Shown in pieces: positions 48,124 to 57,821 of a DNA stretch of 64,000 nt. The notes under the pieces were generated by a model. It saw only the letters and a program-made list of their open reading frames with translations, was not told where the DNA came from and did no database searches. The translations under genes were made by a program, and so were the position numbers. Each line of letters opens with the position of its first letter. Positions within the stretch are counted from its first letter, which is position 1. Source of the DNA: Bauldia sp. (lineage in GTDB: Bacteria > Pseudomonadota > Alphaproteobacteria > Rhizobiales > Kaistiaceae); NCBI GenBank assembly GCA_037200845.1, contig JBBCGQ010000001.1, positions 2,430,237 to 2,494,236 on the forward strand. The letters run 5' to 3'.

Positions 48124-51100
48124 TCGTCATCGGCTCGCCGGCCATCGCGTCCGGCACGAGGCTGAACGGCCGCGGCCGCTGGCGCGGCATCGGCATCACC
48201 GTCGCCGATGGCTTCGCCGGAACCATCGCTTCGGGCTGAACCCGGCGCGTTGCGGCATCCGCCTCGGCGAGCAGCACCTTGGCATTCGCCGCCGCGGCGG
48301 TCGCGTCGGCGTCGGCCTTTGTCGCCGCCGCGAGCGCGGCCTCGGCCGCCTGCTGGTCGGCAACCCGCCTCACGTGCGCCGTCTCGGCGGCCGCCGTCGC
48401 CGCGTTATTGGCGGCGACGAGCGTCGCCAGCGCGGACGAAGCGGCATCGGCGCTGGCCTTGGCGATGTCGGCGGCATCCCGCGCCGCGGTTGCGTCGGCA
48501 ACGGCGGCGGCGCGCGCCGCGGTCGCCTGCGCCAGCGCGAAGCCGGCAACGCCGGCGCCGGATGCCGCGCTGGCCTTCGTCGCGGCGGTCTGCTCGGCGT
48601 CGGCCGCCTTCGCCGCCGCAGCGAGTTCTGCGGCGCGCTGGTCGGCGACGTTTACCGCGGTCTGCGCCGCGTTGAAATCGGCGCCGGCGCGCTGCGCCGC
48701 AGTCTCGGTGGCGTCTGCCAGCGCGGCGGCCGTATCGCGCTCCGATGTCTTCTGCTCGAGCAGGCTCTGCGTGGCGCTGCTGGTCGCCGCCGCCTGCGAC
48801 GACGCAGCGGCGGCGCCGAGCGCCTTGCCGATGGCGAGGTCGGCGCTCGCCTGCGCGGTCGCCGCTTTCGCCGCCACCGTGCCGACGCTCGTCTCGGCGG
48901 CCGCCAGCGCATTCTCGGCGATCTCCAGCATCCGCTTGGCATTGTCGGCGTCGGTGCGCTTGGTGAGAATCTGCAGGCTGTTGCCGGTCGGATCGGCGCT
49001 TTCGGCCGCAGCGAGGTCGGACTGGGCGACGGCATATTGCTGACGGTTGCCGTCGGCCGCGGCGCGCGCCCGGTCGCGCTCCGTCTCGGCGGCGCGCTGA
49101 TCGTCGACCGCGGCATGCGCCAGCATCTCCAGCCGCGCCCGCTCCGCGTCGGCCTCGGTCGCGTCCTGCGCCGCGCTCCGCGCGATCTCGGCGTTCTGGT
49201 TGGCCAGCGTCTTCGTCGTCGCCAGCGTTGAACTCGCCAACGCCAGCGCCTGCTTCGCGCTATCGCGCTGCCGCGCCGCGTCGGTCACCGCCTTGCCGGC
49301 AGCATCGAGCGCCGCCCGCGCCCGCGCCAGGTCGGCGACGGTCGCATCGGCAGCGGCATGGGCCTCGGTCGCTTTCGCATTAGCAGCGTCGAGCGCGACG
49401 CCCGTCGTCGAGCGGTCGGCGTCGGCCTTGTCGGCGGTGTCCTTTGCTTCTGCCTCCGCCTTCATCGCCGCCGCCGCACTGGCCTCGGCGCTGTCCGCGA
49501 TTGCCGCCGCCTTGCGCGCGGCATCGTCGGCCGAAGCCGCCGCCGCCTGCGCCGCAGCAACGTCGCTGCCGGCCTTCGCGGCTGCCGCAGCGGCGTTCGT
49601 GTCGGCAGCCACCGATAACGCCAGCACCGCCTGCGCATCGTTCGCCTTCGCCCGTGCCGCCACAGCGCTCGCGGCCGCATCGGTCGCGCTCAGGTCGGCC
49701 GTCGCCGCGGCGCCGCGGGCAATGTCCGCGGCCCGCACCAGCATCGTCAGCGTGCGGGCCTCGTCATCGATCTCGCGGTCGACGTGCCATGCCGCAACTT
49801 TGGCGATGGCGCTGGCCGTCGCCTCGGCCTTGCGCCGTGCCGCGTCGATCATCTGCTGCTTCTGCCGCTCGATGCGCGCCGCATCGCCGCGAATCTTGCT
49901 GATCTGGTCGCGCAGCCGGTCATGCTCGATATGGTCCGCTTCCTCCGTCGCGATCACGTCGAGCATGCGCGCCGCCTGGCGCGTCGACAGGTACGAGTTG
50001 AACGGCAGCGCATCGATGGTGCGGACAGGTGCGGCGAGCGGCCCGCGGAAGGCGAGATTGATTTTCGCGTCGCCGCCGCCCGCTACCGGCTCGACCGAGT
50101 TGAAGACGAGCGACCAGTCGCTGGCGAGCGTCAGCGCGTTGAGGTCGAGGACGGCGTTGCCTGTCGCCTCGACGTCGGCGCCGCGCGCCGCGAGGCCGTT
50201 GAGCCGCACCGTGCCGGCGGCAATGGTGAAGGCGCCGCCGGTCTCGCCGAAGGGCAGCGAATCCGTGTCGATGTGGCTGGCGACGGCGTCCTGCAGGGCG
50301 GCGTCGCTGAACGGCTCGCCGAGATCGGAAAGCCGGACGATCGTGCGCGCCGTCTCCGGATTGATGTCGCGCGCGACGCCGTTGTGGACCGCGATGACGC
50401 CGCCGCCGGTCATGCTCGCCACCAGCGCCGCCGGCGATTTGCCGGTCGCCTCGAAATTCGCCGACAGGTCGAGTCCACCGGCAATCGCCGGCTGCCCGTC
50501 GCGCTGCCACACGAACGAGTCGAGCGCCGCGCCGGTCAGGTTGAACTGGCCGGTGAGCGTCGCATTGCCGTCGACGTTCTGGATCGAGACGCCGCCCGCC
50601 GCCGCACCGCCCGCGACATGACCGCCGGTGAGGTCCACGTCGATCCGGTTCGGCTGCAGCGCCAGCGCGATGCTGCCGCCGGTGACGTCAAGGTCGCCGA
50701 CGGAAAAATGCCGCGTCGCGACCGTGACCTTGCCGCTCACCGCGCCATAGGTAGGCGGCGCGAATACCGCCTTCGACCACGGCGCCTTGGCGTTGCCGCT
50801 GAGTTCCGGCGCGAAGCCGAGGCCGAGCGAGGCGAGCCAGCCGAGATCGACCGTGTCGATGTCGAGCGCCCCGCCGACGCGCCAGCTCTGGTCGGCGGCC
50901 CGCGCGATTTCGGCGTTGCCGCTCACGGGCTGGTCGGCGACGGTGCCGTCCTTCCACGTTAGCGTGAGATCCGAGCCGTTGGCGACGAACGTCCCGGCGA
51001 GCGCGACCGGCGTGCCCGCCGCCGCTCCCGGGATCGACAGGCCGGCGGTGCCGATGGCGGCGGCGAGGTCGTCGGCCTTGAGCGTGAAATTGCCGGTGAA

Positions 51101-53320
51101 GATCGGCGCCGCCTCGGCGAGCACCAGCTTGCCCTGTGCGCTCGCCGTGACGCCGGCGAATTCGCCGTCGACCACCGAGTCGAGGCCGTCCTTCGGAATC
51201 CCCGCGCCCTTCGCGGCGAGGTGCGCGCCGCCGTCGTCCTTCACTGCGCTCGCCGCAAAGCCGAACTGATGCGCGAGCGCAGCGCTGTCCGGCGAGTCGG
51301 CCGTGATCGCGAAGACGCCCGGCACGGTCCGCCATGTCGATGCCTGCTTGAGATTGACCGACGACTGCACCGTCGCGCTGAAGGTGGTCGCCCCGGCGAC
51401 GCCGTCGACCGCGACCTGAAATCCGGCACCGCTTTTCGGCGGCGCCATGATGCGCGCGTTGACGACCGCCGGCGCCAGCGACGGCGCCGTACGCGCCAGC
51501 CACTCGGCGATGCTGCTCCTGGGCAGCACCTTGCCCGCGATCACGGTCAGGCCGTCGAGCGTGTCGGCCTCGAGGTGCGCGTCGAGGTGGCCGCGCGGGT
51601 TGGCGGTCAGTTCGTCGATCCGCCCGCTGGTGACGCGGAAGCTCGCGCCGCCGACGTCGCCGATCGCGAGCTGCACGACGTTCAGCGTGTCGTTGGCGTA
51701 GGACGCATCGACCGCGACGTTCCGCATCGCGACGTCGCCGTACTGGAAGGCGTCGGCGGCGAGCCGCACCGAGAAGCTGTCGGCGAGCGATCCCACATCG
51801 GCGAGGTCGCGCCCGGCGAGCAGGTCGGCCAGCGCCTTCACCCCGGCGTAGTCGATGCGATCCGCCTTGAGGTCGGTCGACAGCGCACGGCCACCCTTGA
51901 CGTCGCCCCAACTGAAACGGCCGGTGATGGTCGCATCGCCTATCGTCGCCGCGATCTTGTCGACCGACACGCGGCCGGCAGCGAGCATGGCGTCGCCGGA
52001 TATGTCGAAGGCCGAGAGCGGCCCGCCCGCTCCCGCCTGCGCGCTGCCGCGCCACCAGCCGGCGAACACCGCCGGCTGCGCGACGGCAAGACGCGCGTGG
52101 CCGCTGAAGCCGACCGCGCGCCGCGTCGACAGCACGCCGTCGGCTTCGACCAGCGCCTGCCCCGGCAGGCGGGCACGCAGTCCGCTGACCTTCCAGCCGT
52201 CTGGCGCCGGTTCCGCCGTGAAGGCGAGGTCCTGGATGACCGAGCCGCCGACCACGATGCCGGGCACATTGAACGCGATGCGGCCGGGGATCGTCGGCAC
52301 CGGCAGCGCCACGATGCGGGCGAGGAAATCCTGCGCCACGGCAGCAACGTCGACCGGCTGCGACGGCCCGCCGGCAAGCGTCCGGTCGAGATCGAGCTGG
52401 CGCGCTTCCGCGCTCGCCGCAAACGATGGATCCTTGCCGAAGGCGACGCTGAGCGATCCGGCGACGCTCGTCGGCCGCTCGACCGGTCCGTTCGACAGCA
52501 CGGCCTTGTCGATGGCGATGCGGTCGCGCGACAGCGCGAAGGTGCCCTGGCTGCGCCAGCCGGCGGGCAGCGGCTTGTCGCCGGCGACCTCGGCAGCGTT
52601 GTAGGTACCGACATAGGCGAAGCCTTTTGCGGCGGTATTGGAAAGCACGCCATCGGCCGAGAGGCTGACCGGCAGCATCGGCGGCGCCAGCGTCGACTGC
52701 AGACGGATGGTGCCGTCGTCGAGTTGCCGGCCGGTGGCGAAGCGGAACGGCACGCTGCGCTGGCCCTCGAGATACGTGCCCTCCAGCCGCCACGGACCGG
52801 CAAGCGAGTCCGCCGCCACCGATGCCGTGACGCCGCCGAAGGCGAGCGCGATGCCGGTTTCAGAATCCGTATAGTTCAGCGTGCCGTCGTTGATCTGCAC
52901 GCCGCCGAGCACAATGCGGTCGGGGTTGCCCTTGCCGCCGCCCGGCGGCTTCAGCCAGTTGACCGCGGCGAGGTTGTCGGCGGAGAGCCGCACGTGCGGC
53001 CGCTCCAGCGTCATCGACAGCACACGCACCTCGCCCTGCAGCAGCGGCACCAGCTCGATGGTCGCAGAGAAATTTTCGACGGTGACGATCGGCGGCGCGC
53101 CCGGCTCGCCGACTTCGACATCGGTGAAAGTCACCGACGGCGACGGCAATATCCGCACGCGCGCGGCGCCGCCGACATGGACCGGATGGCCGACGAGGCG
53201 GGTCGCCTCCTGCTCGAAGTTCGCCGTGTAGCTGTCCCAGTTGACGAACCACGGCACGATCAGTGCCGCGAACAGCACGATCACGATGGCCCCGCCGACG
53301 ATGAGATAAAGCCGGTTCAG
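48107..53320 (-). CDS. AsmA-family envelope protein with giant alanine-rich tail
   Basis: About 1737 residues. It has an N-terminal membrane helix and AsmA domain (ALIVPWFVNWDSYTANFEQEATRLVGHPVHVGGAARVRILPSPSVTFTDVEVGEP) and a long beta-rich middle, as in AsmA/TamB-type lipid-transfer bridges. From about residue 1135 to 1690 (48260-49900) follows a near-continuous Ala/Asp/Lys/Glu coiled coil, then a Pro/Arg-rich end. The usual start codons begin at GTG 53284, inside the helix; CTG at 53320, five bases after GGAGG, restores the normal NRLYLIVGGAIVIV start. The tail has no match I recognise. Confidence 0.85.
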   Translation of the reverse strand: MNRLYLIVGGAIVIVLFAALIVPWFVNWDSYTANFEQEATRLVGHPVHVGGAARVRILPSPSVTFTDVEVGEPGAPPIVTVENFSATIELVPLLQGEVRVLSMTLERPHVRLSADNLAAVNWLKPPGGGKGNPDRIVLGGVQINDGTLNYTDSETGIALAFGGVTASVAADSLAGPWRLEGTYLEGQRSVPFRFATGRQLDDGTIRLQSTLAPPMLPVSLSADGVLSNTAAKGFAYVGTYNAAEVAGDKPLPAGWRSQGTFALSRDRIAIDKAVLSNGPVERPTSVAGSLSVAFGKDPSFAASAEARQLDLDRTLAGGPSQPVDVAAVAQDFLARIVALPVPTIPGRIAFNVPGIVVGGSVIQDLAFTAEPAPDGWKVSGLRARLPGQALVEADGVLSTRRAVGFSGHARLAVAQPAVFAGWWRGSAQAGAGGPLSAFDISGDAMLAAGRVSVDKIAATIGDATITGRFSWGDVKGGRALSTDLKADRIDYAGVKALADLLAGRDLADVGSLADSFSVRLAADAFQYGDVAMRNVAVDASYANDTLNVVQLAIGDVGGASFRVTSGRIDELTANPRGHLDAHLEADTLDGLTVIAGKVLPRSSIAEWLARTAPSLAPAVVNARIMAPPKSGAGFQVAVDGVAGATTFSATVQSSVNLKQASTWRTVPGVFAITADSPDSAALAHQFGFAASAVKDDGGAHLAAKGAGIPKDGLDSVVDGEFAGVTASAQGKLVLAEAAPIFTGNFTLKADDLAAAIGTAGLSIPGAAAGTPVALAGTFVANGSDLTLTWKDGTVADQPVSGNAEIARAADQSWRVGGALDIDTVDLGWLASLGLGFAPELSGNAKAPWSKAVFAPPTYGAVSGKVTVATRHFSVGDLDVTGGSIALALQPNRIDVDLTGGHVAGGAAAGGVSIQNVDGNATLTGQFNLTGAALDSFVWQRDGQPAIAGGLDLSANFEATGKSPAALVASMTGGGVIAVHNGVARDINPETARTIVRLSDLGEPFSDAALQDAVASHIDTDSLPFGETGGAFTIAAGTVRLNGLAARGADVEATGNAVLDLNALTLASDWSLVFNSVEPVAGGGDAKINLAFRGPLAAPVRTIDALPFNSYLSTRQAARMLDVIATEEADHIEHDRLRDQISKIRGDAARIERQKQQMIDAARRKAEATASAIAKVAAWHVDREIDDEARTLTMLVRAADIARGAAATADLSATDAAASAVAARAKANDAQAVLALSVAADTNAAAAAAKAGSDVAAAQAAAASADDAARKAAAIADSAEASAAAAMKAEAEAKDTADKADADRSTTGVALDAANAKATEAHAAADATVADLARARAALDAAGKAVTDAARQRDSAKQALALASSTLATTKTLANQNAEIARSAAQDATEADAERARLEMLAHAAVDDQRAAETERDRARAAADGNRQQYAVAQSDLAAAESADPTGNSLQILTKRTDADNAKRMLEIAENALAAAETSVGTVAAKAATAQASADLAIGKALGAAAASSQAAATSSATQSLLEQKTSERDTAAALADATETAAQRAGADFNAAQTAVNVADQRAAELAAAAKAADAEQTAATKASAASGAGVAGFALAQATAARAAAVADATAARDAADIAKASADAASSALATLVAANNAATAAAETAHVRRVADQQAAEAALAAATKADADATAAAANAKVLLAEADAATRRVQPEAMVPAKPSATVMPMPRQRPRPFSLVPDAMAGEPMTITPAE

Positions 53321-53464
53321 GTCTGCCTCCGCCGGTCACATGGGCGAGGCCATGAGCGTAGCAAATGATCCAAGGGAACCAAAGCCTTAAAGGCACCCGT
53401 TCATGACAAGCGCAAGAAACGGAATGCATCCTTTTCAGGCGCCTGCTACTCCCGCCGGCAACCG

Positions 53465-54412
53465 ATGCTGGAACCGACCGACATGGCCTCACCGCCAAAT
53501 CACACCATGACCGCGGCCGAATGGGGGCTGCTGCTTTTTCTTTCGCTGCTCTGGGGCGGCTCGTTCTTCTTCAACGCCGTGGCACTCACCGGCGTCGATC
53601 CCTACACGCTGGTCGCGGTCCGCGTCGTGCTGGGCGCCGCCCTGCTCTACGCCGTGCTGCGTGCAACCGGCGGTCGTCTGCCGCGCGACCGCGAAAGCTG
53701 GCGCGCCTTCGCGATCATGGGCCTCTGCAACAACGTGCTGCCCTTCACGCTGATCGCGTGGGCGCAGGGCCACGGGATCCCTAGCGGCCTCGCCTCGATC
53801 CTCAACGCCGCGACGCCGCTGTTCACGGTCGTCGTCGCCCACTATCTCACCATCGACGAGCGCATGACGCCGCTCCGCGTCGGCGGCATTCTCGTCGGCT
53901 TCGCCGGCGTCGTCGTCATGATCGGCGGCGACGCGCTCGCCCACGTCGGCGGCCACCTCGTGCCGGAGCTCGCCATCCTCGCCGCCTGCTGCCTCTACGC
54001 CTACTCGGCGATCTTTGCCCGCCGCTTCTCGCAGATGGGCCTCGCGCCGCTCGCCACCGCCGCCGGCCAGATCACGGCGAGCGCGGCGATCATGGGCGTG
54101 CTCGTGCTCGTCTTCGACGGGCCGTGGCGCCTGCCGCTCCCGAGCCTCGCGGTGATCGGCGCGCTGCTCGGCATCGCCGCGCTGTCGACCTGCCTCGCCT
54201 ACGTCATCTACTACCGCATCCTGGCGACCGCCGGCTCGGTCAACCTGATGCTGGTGACGCTGCTCATCCCGGTGACCGCCGTGCTGCTCGGCGCGGTGTT
54301 CCTCGGCGAGCGGCTGGCGGCAAACCACTTCATCGGCATGGCGGCGATCGCCGCCGGGCTGGCCGCGATCGACGGGCGCGTGTTCCGGCGCCTCGCGCGG
54401 GCGCCGTCCTAG
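53465..54412 (+). CDS. EamA/DMT-family transporter
   Basis: A 315-residue inner-membrane protein with ten hydrophobic segments and two EamA repeats (WGLLLFLSLLWGGSFFFNAVALTGVDPYTLVAVR and the second half ending in GAVFLGERLAANHFIGMAAIAAGLA). The substrate is unknown; relatives export amino acids or metabolites. Starts at 53465 and 53483 are possible. Its stop shares CTAG with the convergent glycosyltransferase gene. Confidence 0.9.
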   Translation: MLEPTDMASPPNHTMTAAEWGLLLFLSLLWGGSFFFNAVALTGVDPYTLVAVRVVLGAALLYAVLRATGGRLPRDRESWRAFAIMGLCNNVLPFTLIAWAQGHGIPSGLASILNAATPLFTVVVAHYLTIDERMTPLRVGGILVGFAGVVVMIGGDALAHVGGHLVPELAILAACCLYAYSAIFARRFSQMGLAPLATAAGQITASAAIMGVLVLVFDGPWRLPLPSLAVIGALLGIAALSTCLAYVIYYRILATAGSVNLMLVTLLIPVTAVLLGAVFLGERLAANHFIGMAAIAAGLAAIDGRVFRRLARAPS

Positions 54413-56739
54413 CCCTGCACCGCCTCGACCTCGGCCGGCGCACTGCCGCCACCCCTCGCCCCCCGCGGCGTCACCTTCCACTTGCGGTCGCGGAACAGCT
54501 CCTTGATCTGCGCGTACATCGCGATGAGATTCTTGAGCGGCGTGTAGAAGAAGAACGAGATGAAGAAGTAGGACACGAACCAACTGGTTCGCTTGCGGAT
54601 CTCCGGCGCCGCCAGCACGTAGGCCATGTAGACCTGCCCGACGGCCACCGATTGCGTCACGATCGTCGTCAGAACGAAGATCGGCACGAACCAGTCGATG
54701 TACTGGATGCCGCCGGCCCGCCATGCCCAGAAGGCGAGGATCGGAACCATTTGCAGCGATATCCAGGGATAGATCTCGCGCCACGCCAGCAGATGGGCGA
54801 ACCCGAGTTTTTGCCGAAGCGAGAGTCTTGACGACTGAAATCCACTCGCCGTGTGGCGCAGCGATACCTGAAACCAGCCCTGCGCCCACCGCAGGCGCTG
54901 GTTCCACAGCGCCTTCAGCGTGGTCGTCGCCAGCTCGCGCGACACCAGATGCGGATCCGATGCGATCTTGTAGCCGGCCTCGACCACCCGCATCGACGAG
55001 TCGATGTCCTCGGTCAGCATGAACCCGTGCATCCGGGTTTCACGGAGCAGGTTGGTCTTCCAGTAGCCGTTCGAACCGCCGAAGACGCCGAAGTCATGCA
55101 GCCGCGCCCGTCCGGGATGGCTGGCCGCGTAGATCGATTCGAACTCGACCGCGACCATGCGCGACACCCACGATTCGTCGCCGTTGCGCACCTGGCAGTG
55201 CCCCTGCACGACGTCGTAGCCGTTGGCGAGCCAGCGCGCCGCGCGGGTGAAGCTGCGCGCGTCGGGATGATGATCGGCGTCGAACACGCCGACGAACTCG
55301 CCGGTGACCGCGGCCAGCGCAGCGTTGACGTTCTGCGCCTTCGACGTGCTATCGGCGACCCGGATGGGCACGAAGCGCGGATCGCGCGCGGCAAGCTCGC
55401 GCAGATGCGCCTCGACCGGCAGCGTGCGCGGCGTGTTGTAGGCAAGGATGATCTGCAGCGGCCCGGGATATTCGAGGTGCAGGAAAGCCTCGATCGTCTC
55501 CGTGACGGTCGCGGCCTCGTTGGGCAAGTAGGCCGCGATGATCGCACTGGCCGGCGGATAGACCATCTGCGGATCGTTGGGCGGATCGACGCGGCGCATC
55601 GCCGCGATCCCTTCCGCCCAGATCAGCCCGGCGGTGAACAGCAGCGCCAGCAGCACGACCAGATAGGCGAAGGGCGTGATGTCCCAGCCGACGCGCGCCA
55701 GCGAGGAATAGACCGTCAGCGGCAAGCCGAACGCCAGGAAAGCGAGAACCGCCAACTGCAGAGGCGGCAGCAGCAGCGCCCCCAGCCGCTCAAGCAACGG
55801 CCGCAGCGCCACCTCGAGCGCCGCCTTCTTCCGGCTGACCGCAATGTTCTGGCTCGGATGGTAGCGAATGGGCTGCAGGTCGAGATGGGTCGCCGCGACG
55901 TCGAGGGCAGTCAGCGCCTCACGGGCCGGCGACGCCTCCGTCGTATCGTCAAAGGTGGTGTAGCCGATCGTCGGCGTGAGCCGCATGCGCTCGCCGCCGG
56001 CGACGAAGCTGTGCGCGGCGATGCGATAGGCAAGCTTGGCAAGGCGGACCTTGGCGGTCGTCACGTCCATCTCGGGCATCAGCAACGGAAAGCGCAGGGC
56101 GCTGTCGCGACTGAGCAGGTCGAGCGGCTGGCGGTCGGCGTCGACCAGCGCGGACACCTGCGCGGCAAGCTGGGTCTGGCTGCGCGTGCCCATGCGCTCG
56201 CGCAGCCCGGACGACAGTTCGTTCAGCGCCACATAGGCGAGCACGCCGGGCGCCCCGCCGCGCTGGGTGCGCGCGATCTCGCGGGCGGCTTCCTGGTTGA
56301 AGTGGGCAACCGGCAGGATGCCGGCCGTGGCGTCCTGCGGCACGAGGTCGAAGGGCACGGGCGGGCGGACCATCTTGGCGCGCACGCGCGCCAACAGCTC
56401 CGCCCCGTCGAACGGCTTGACGAGATAATCGTCCGCCCCGAGGTCCAGCCCGCGCACGATATCGCTGTGCTTGTTGCGGGCGGAAAGCAGGATCAGCGGA
56501 ACCATCCGCGTGGATGGATCGGCGCGCAGCATGGCGACCAGCCCGAACCCGTCCAGCCGCGGCATGACGACATCGGAAATGATGAGATCCGGCAGCGACT
56601 CGGCAATACGCTTGATCGCCTCGCGGCCGTCGGCCGCTTGGGCTACGTCGTACCCGGCCTTGCTCAGAACCCTCGAAAGCACCAGTCGGATCGGCTCGTC
56701 ATCCTCAACGAGCAGGATCGAAGCACGCAAACTCTCCAT
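54409..56739 (-). CDS. Receiver-degenerate GGDEF-glycosyltransferase 2 fusion
   Basis: A 776-residue protein. Residues 5-122 are a response-regulator receiver with phospho-acceptor D56 (DLIISDVVMP), S86 and K108. Residues 135-300 look like a GGDEF fold that has lost its signature (RDSALRFPLLMP in place of GGDEF). Two membrane helices (322-378) lead to a GT2 domain with DAD (487-489), TED (576-578) and QRLRW (614-618), as in processive cellulose/hyaluronan-type synthases, then four or more helices. It likely builds a polysaccharide under phosphorylation control; product and sensor kinase are unknown. AGGA sets the start. Confidence 0.88.
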   Translation of the reverse strand: MESLRASILLVEDDEPIRLVLSRVLSKAGYDVAQAADGREAIKRIAESLPDLIISDVVMPRLDGFGLVAMLRADPSTRMVPLILLSARNKHSDIVRGLDLGADDYLVKPFDGAELLARVRAKMVRPPVPFDLVPQDATAGILPVAHFNQEAAREIARTQRGGAPGVLAYVALNELSSGLRERMGTRSQTQLAAQVSALVDADRQPLDLLSRDSALRFPLLMPEMDVTTAKVRLAKLAYRIAAHSFVAGGERMRLTPTIGYTTFDDTTEASPAREALTALDVAATHLDLQPIRYHPSQNIAVSRKKAALEVALRPLLERLGALLLPPLQLAVLAFLAFGLPLTVYSSLARVGWDITPFAYLVVLLALLFTAGLIWAEGIAAMRRVDPPNDPQMVYPPASAIIAAYLPNEAATVTETIEAFLHLEYPGPLQIILAYNTPRTLPVEAHLRELAARDPRFVPIRVADSTSKAQNVNAALAAVTGEFVGVFDADHHPDARSFTRAARWLANGYDVVQGHCQVRNGDESWVSRMVAVEFESIYAASHPGRARLHDFGVFGGSNGYWKTNLLRETRMHGFMLTEDIDSSMRVVEAGYKIASDPHLVSRELATTTLKALWNQRLRWAQGWFQVSLRHTASGFQSSRLSLRQKLGFAHLLAWREIYPWISLQMVPILAFWAWRAGGIQYIDWFVPIFVLTTIVTQSVAVGQVYMAYVLAAPEIRKRTSWFVSYFFISFFFYTPLKNLIAMYAQIKELFRDRKWKVTPRGARGGGSAPAEVEAVQG

Positions 56740-56881
56740 GGAGTCCTCTTTGATTGCCCATACGGACAGTCAAAGTGCGCCCCTCCCACGGGCACTTGCT
56801 GCTATGCAACATTTGCCAATGCAACGCAGCATGGCAAGCGCAAGAATTAGACAACGCGCCCAAACAATCGACCGCGCTGCG

Positions 56882-57271
56882 CTAGTTCGCCGGGTAGCAG
56901 GTCACCAAAAACCAGTCGTAGCCGCATTTGTTACCGGCGTGTGTCCCCTGATGCACAATCGAGTGATCGAGAACGGCGGTGCTGCCGTCGGCCTTGTAGA
57001 GCGTGCAGACCTCCGTCGCGACCTGAAGCTCGGTGTAGCCGCAGGGAAACATTGCCGCGACGGCCACCGGACAGACCTTGTCGCCAATGCAGGCGCGGAT
57101 GGCGCGCTGGCCCGGAATCGGAGCGGCATCGACAAAGTAGCCCTCCTTCGTCTGGCTGGTGCTGGTGAATTTCTTGGCCGAATAGAGATCGTCGGCCGAC
57201 GCGACCGCGGTCATGGCGGCAAGGCCGGCCAGCAGCCCGGCCAATTGCATGGCTTTCAACATCGTGCGCAT
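56882..57271 (-). CDS. Small exported Cys-containing protein
   Basis: A 129-residue protein with a signal peptide (cut near ASADDLYS) and six cysteines in the mature part (RACIGDKVCPVAV, FPCGYTEL, EVCTLYKAD, KCGYDW, TCYPAN), suggesting disulfides in the periplasm. No family recognised. AGGGG precedes the ATG; a GTG three codons upstream is less likely. Confidence 0.68.
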   Translation of the reverse strand: MRTMLKAMQLAGLLAGLAAMTAVASADDLYSAKKFTSTSQTKEGYFVDAAPIPGQRAIRACIGDKVCPVAVAAMFPCGYTELQVATEVCTLYKADGSTAVLDHSIVHQGTHAGNKCGYDWFLVTCYPAN

Positions 57272-57465
57272 TGCATTCACCCCTTTTGCTCACTCGCCCT
57301 TTGCGCCGTATCGCGTGCCGGCAGCGCCAGCCGCCACTATCGGCACAAGACGGAGCAACGGATGTGCCATGTCGCCGGAACGTCATCGCGCGGCTTCGGC
57401 ATCGCGGCGATCGCCGCGGGACCGGCCGCGATCGAGGGCGCGTGTTCCGGGTGGTTCTTCCCTCC

Positions 57466-57575
57466 CCGCGTTTCCCCGCGAAATCGGGAATCCAGGTCGA
57501 TAGAAGCGCGCGGTGCGTACTGGCGACCGTGGTCCTCCCTTCTTGCTCTCGGGTCCCGCTATCGCGGGAATGAGC
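57466..57575. repeat. Inverted pair of a palindromic repeat (CCCGCG-AAATCGGGAATCC type)
   Basis: CCCCGCGAAATCGGGAATCC at about 57474 is mirrored by GGTCCCGCTATCGCGGGAATGA about 75 bases on. The gene-free stretch 57272-57821 holds this, the next repeat and no convincing coding frame. Confidence 0.6.
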
Positions 57576-57654
57576 GGAAAGGAGCACAAGACTTCGCGTT
57601 CCCGCTACCGCGTCCGATGTGAGGCCGGGCGTATGGCATGGAGGCGTGCCCCAC

Positions 57655-57800
57655 CCACCACGCTTCGCCTTCGGCTATGCGCGGTCCCCCTCCCCGTAGA
57701 GGGGAGGGATAAGCGGAGTTGCTTTGGCTATGCGCGTCCCTGATCGGAGAGCAGGCCGAGTGCGCTTCGCGAGGCGTATCCCTGATCGAAGGGACAAGCG
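57655..57800. repeat. Mixed repeat region upstream of an outer-membrane gene's 3' end
   Basis: TTCGCCTTCGGCTATGCG, CCCTCCCCGTAGAGGGGAGGG and two imperfect copies of a CGT(A)TCCCTGATCG..AGC.GAGT..GCTTTGGCT unit lie in tandem. The CCCTCCC/GGGAGGG palindrome relates it to the composite repeats at 179 and 29977. Confidence 0.5.
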
Positions 57801-57821
57801 AAGTCTGCTTTGGCTGCGGCG

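Noticed and set aside
48208-50962. Several long plus-strand open frames opposite the AsmA gene
   Set aside because: They mirror the Ala-rich repeats of AsmA (poly-Ala/Ser or Arg-rich) and lack ribosome sites; only the minus-strand frame shows the AsmA domain and helix.
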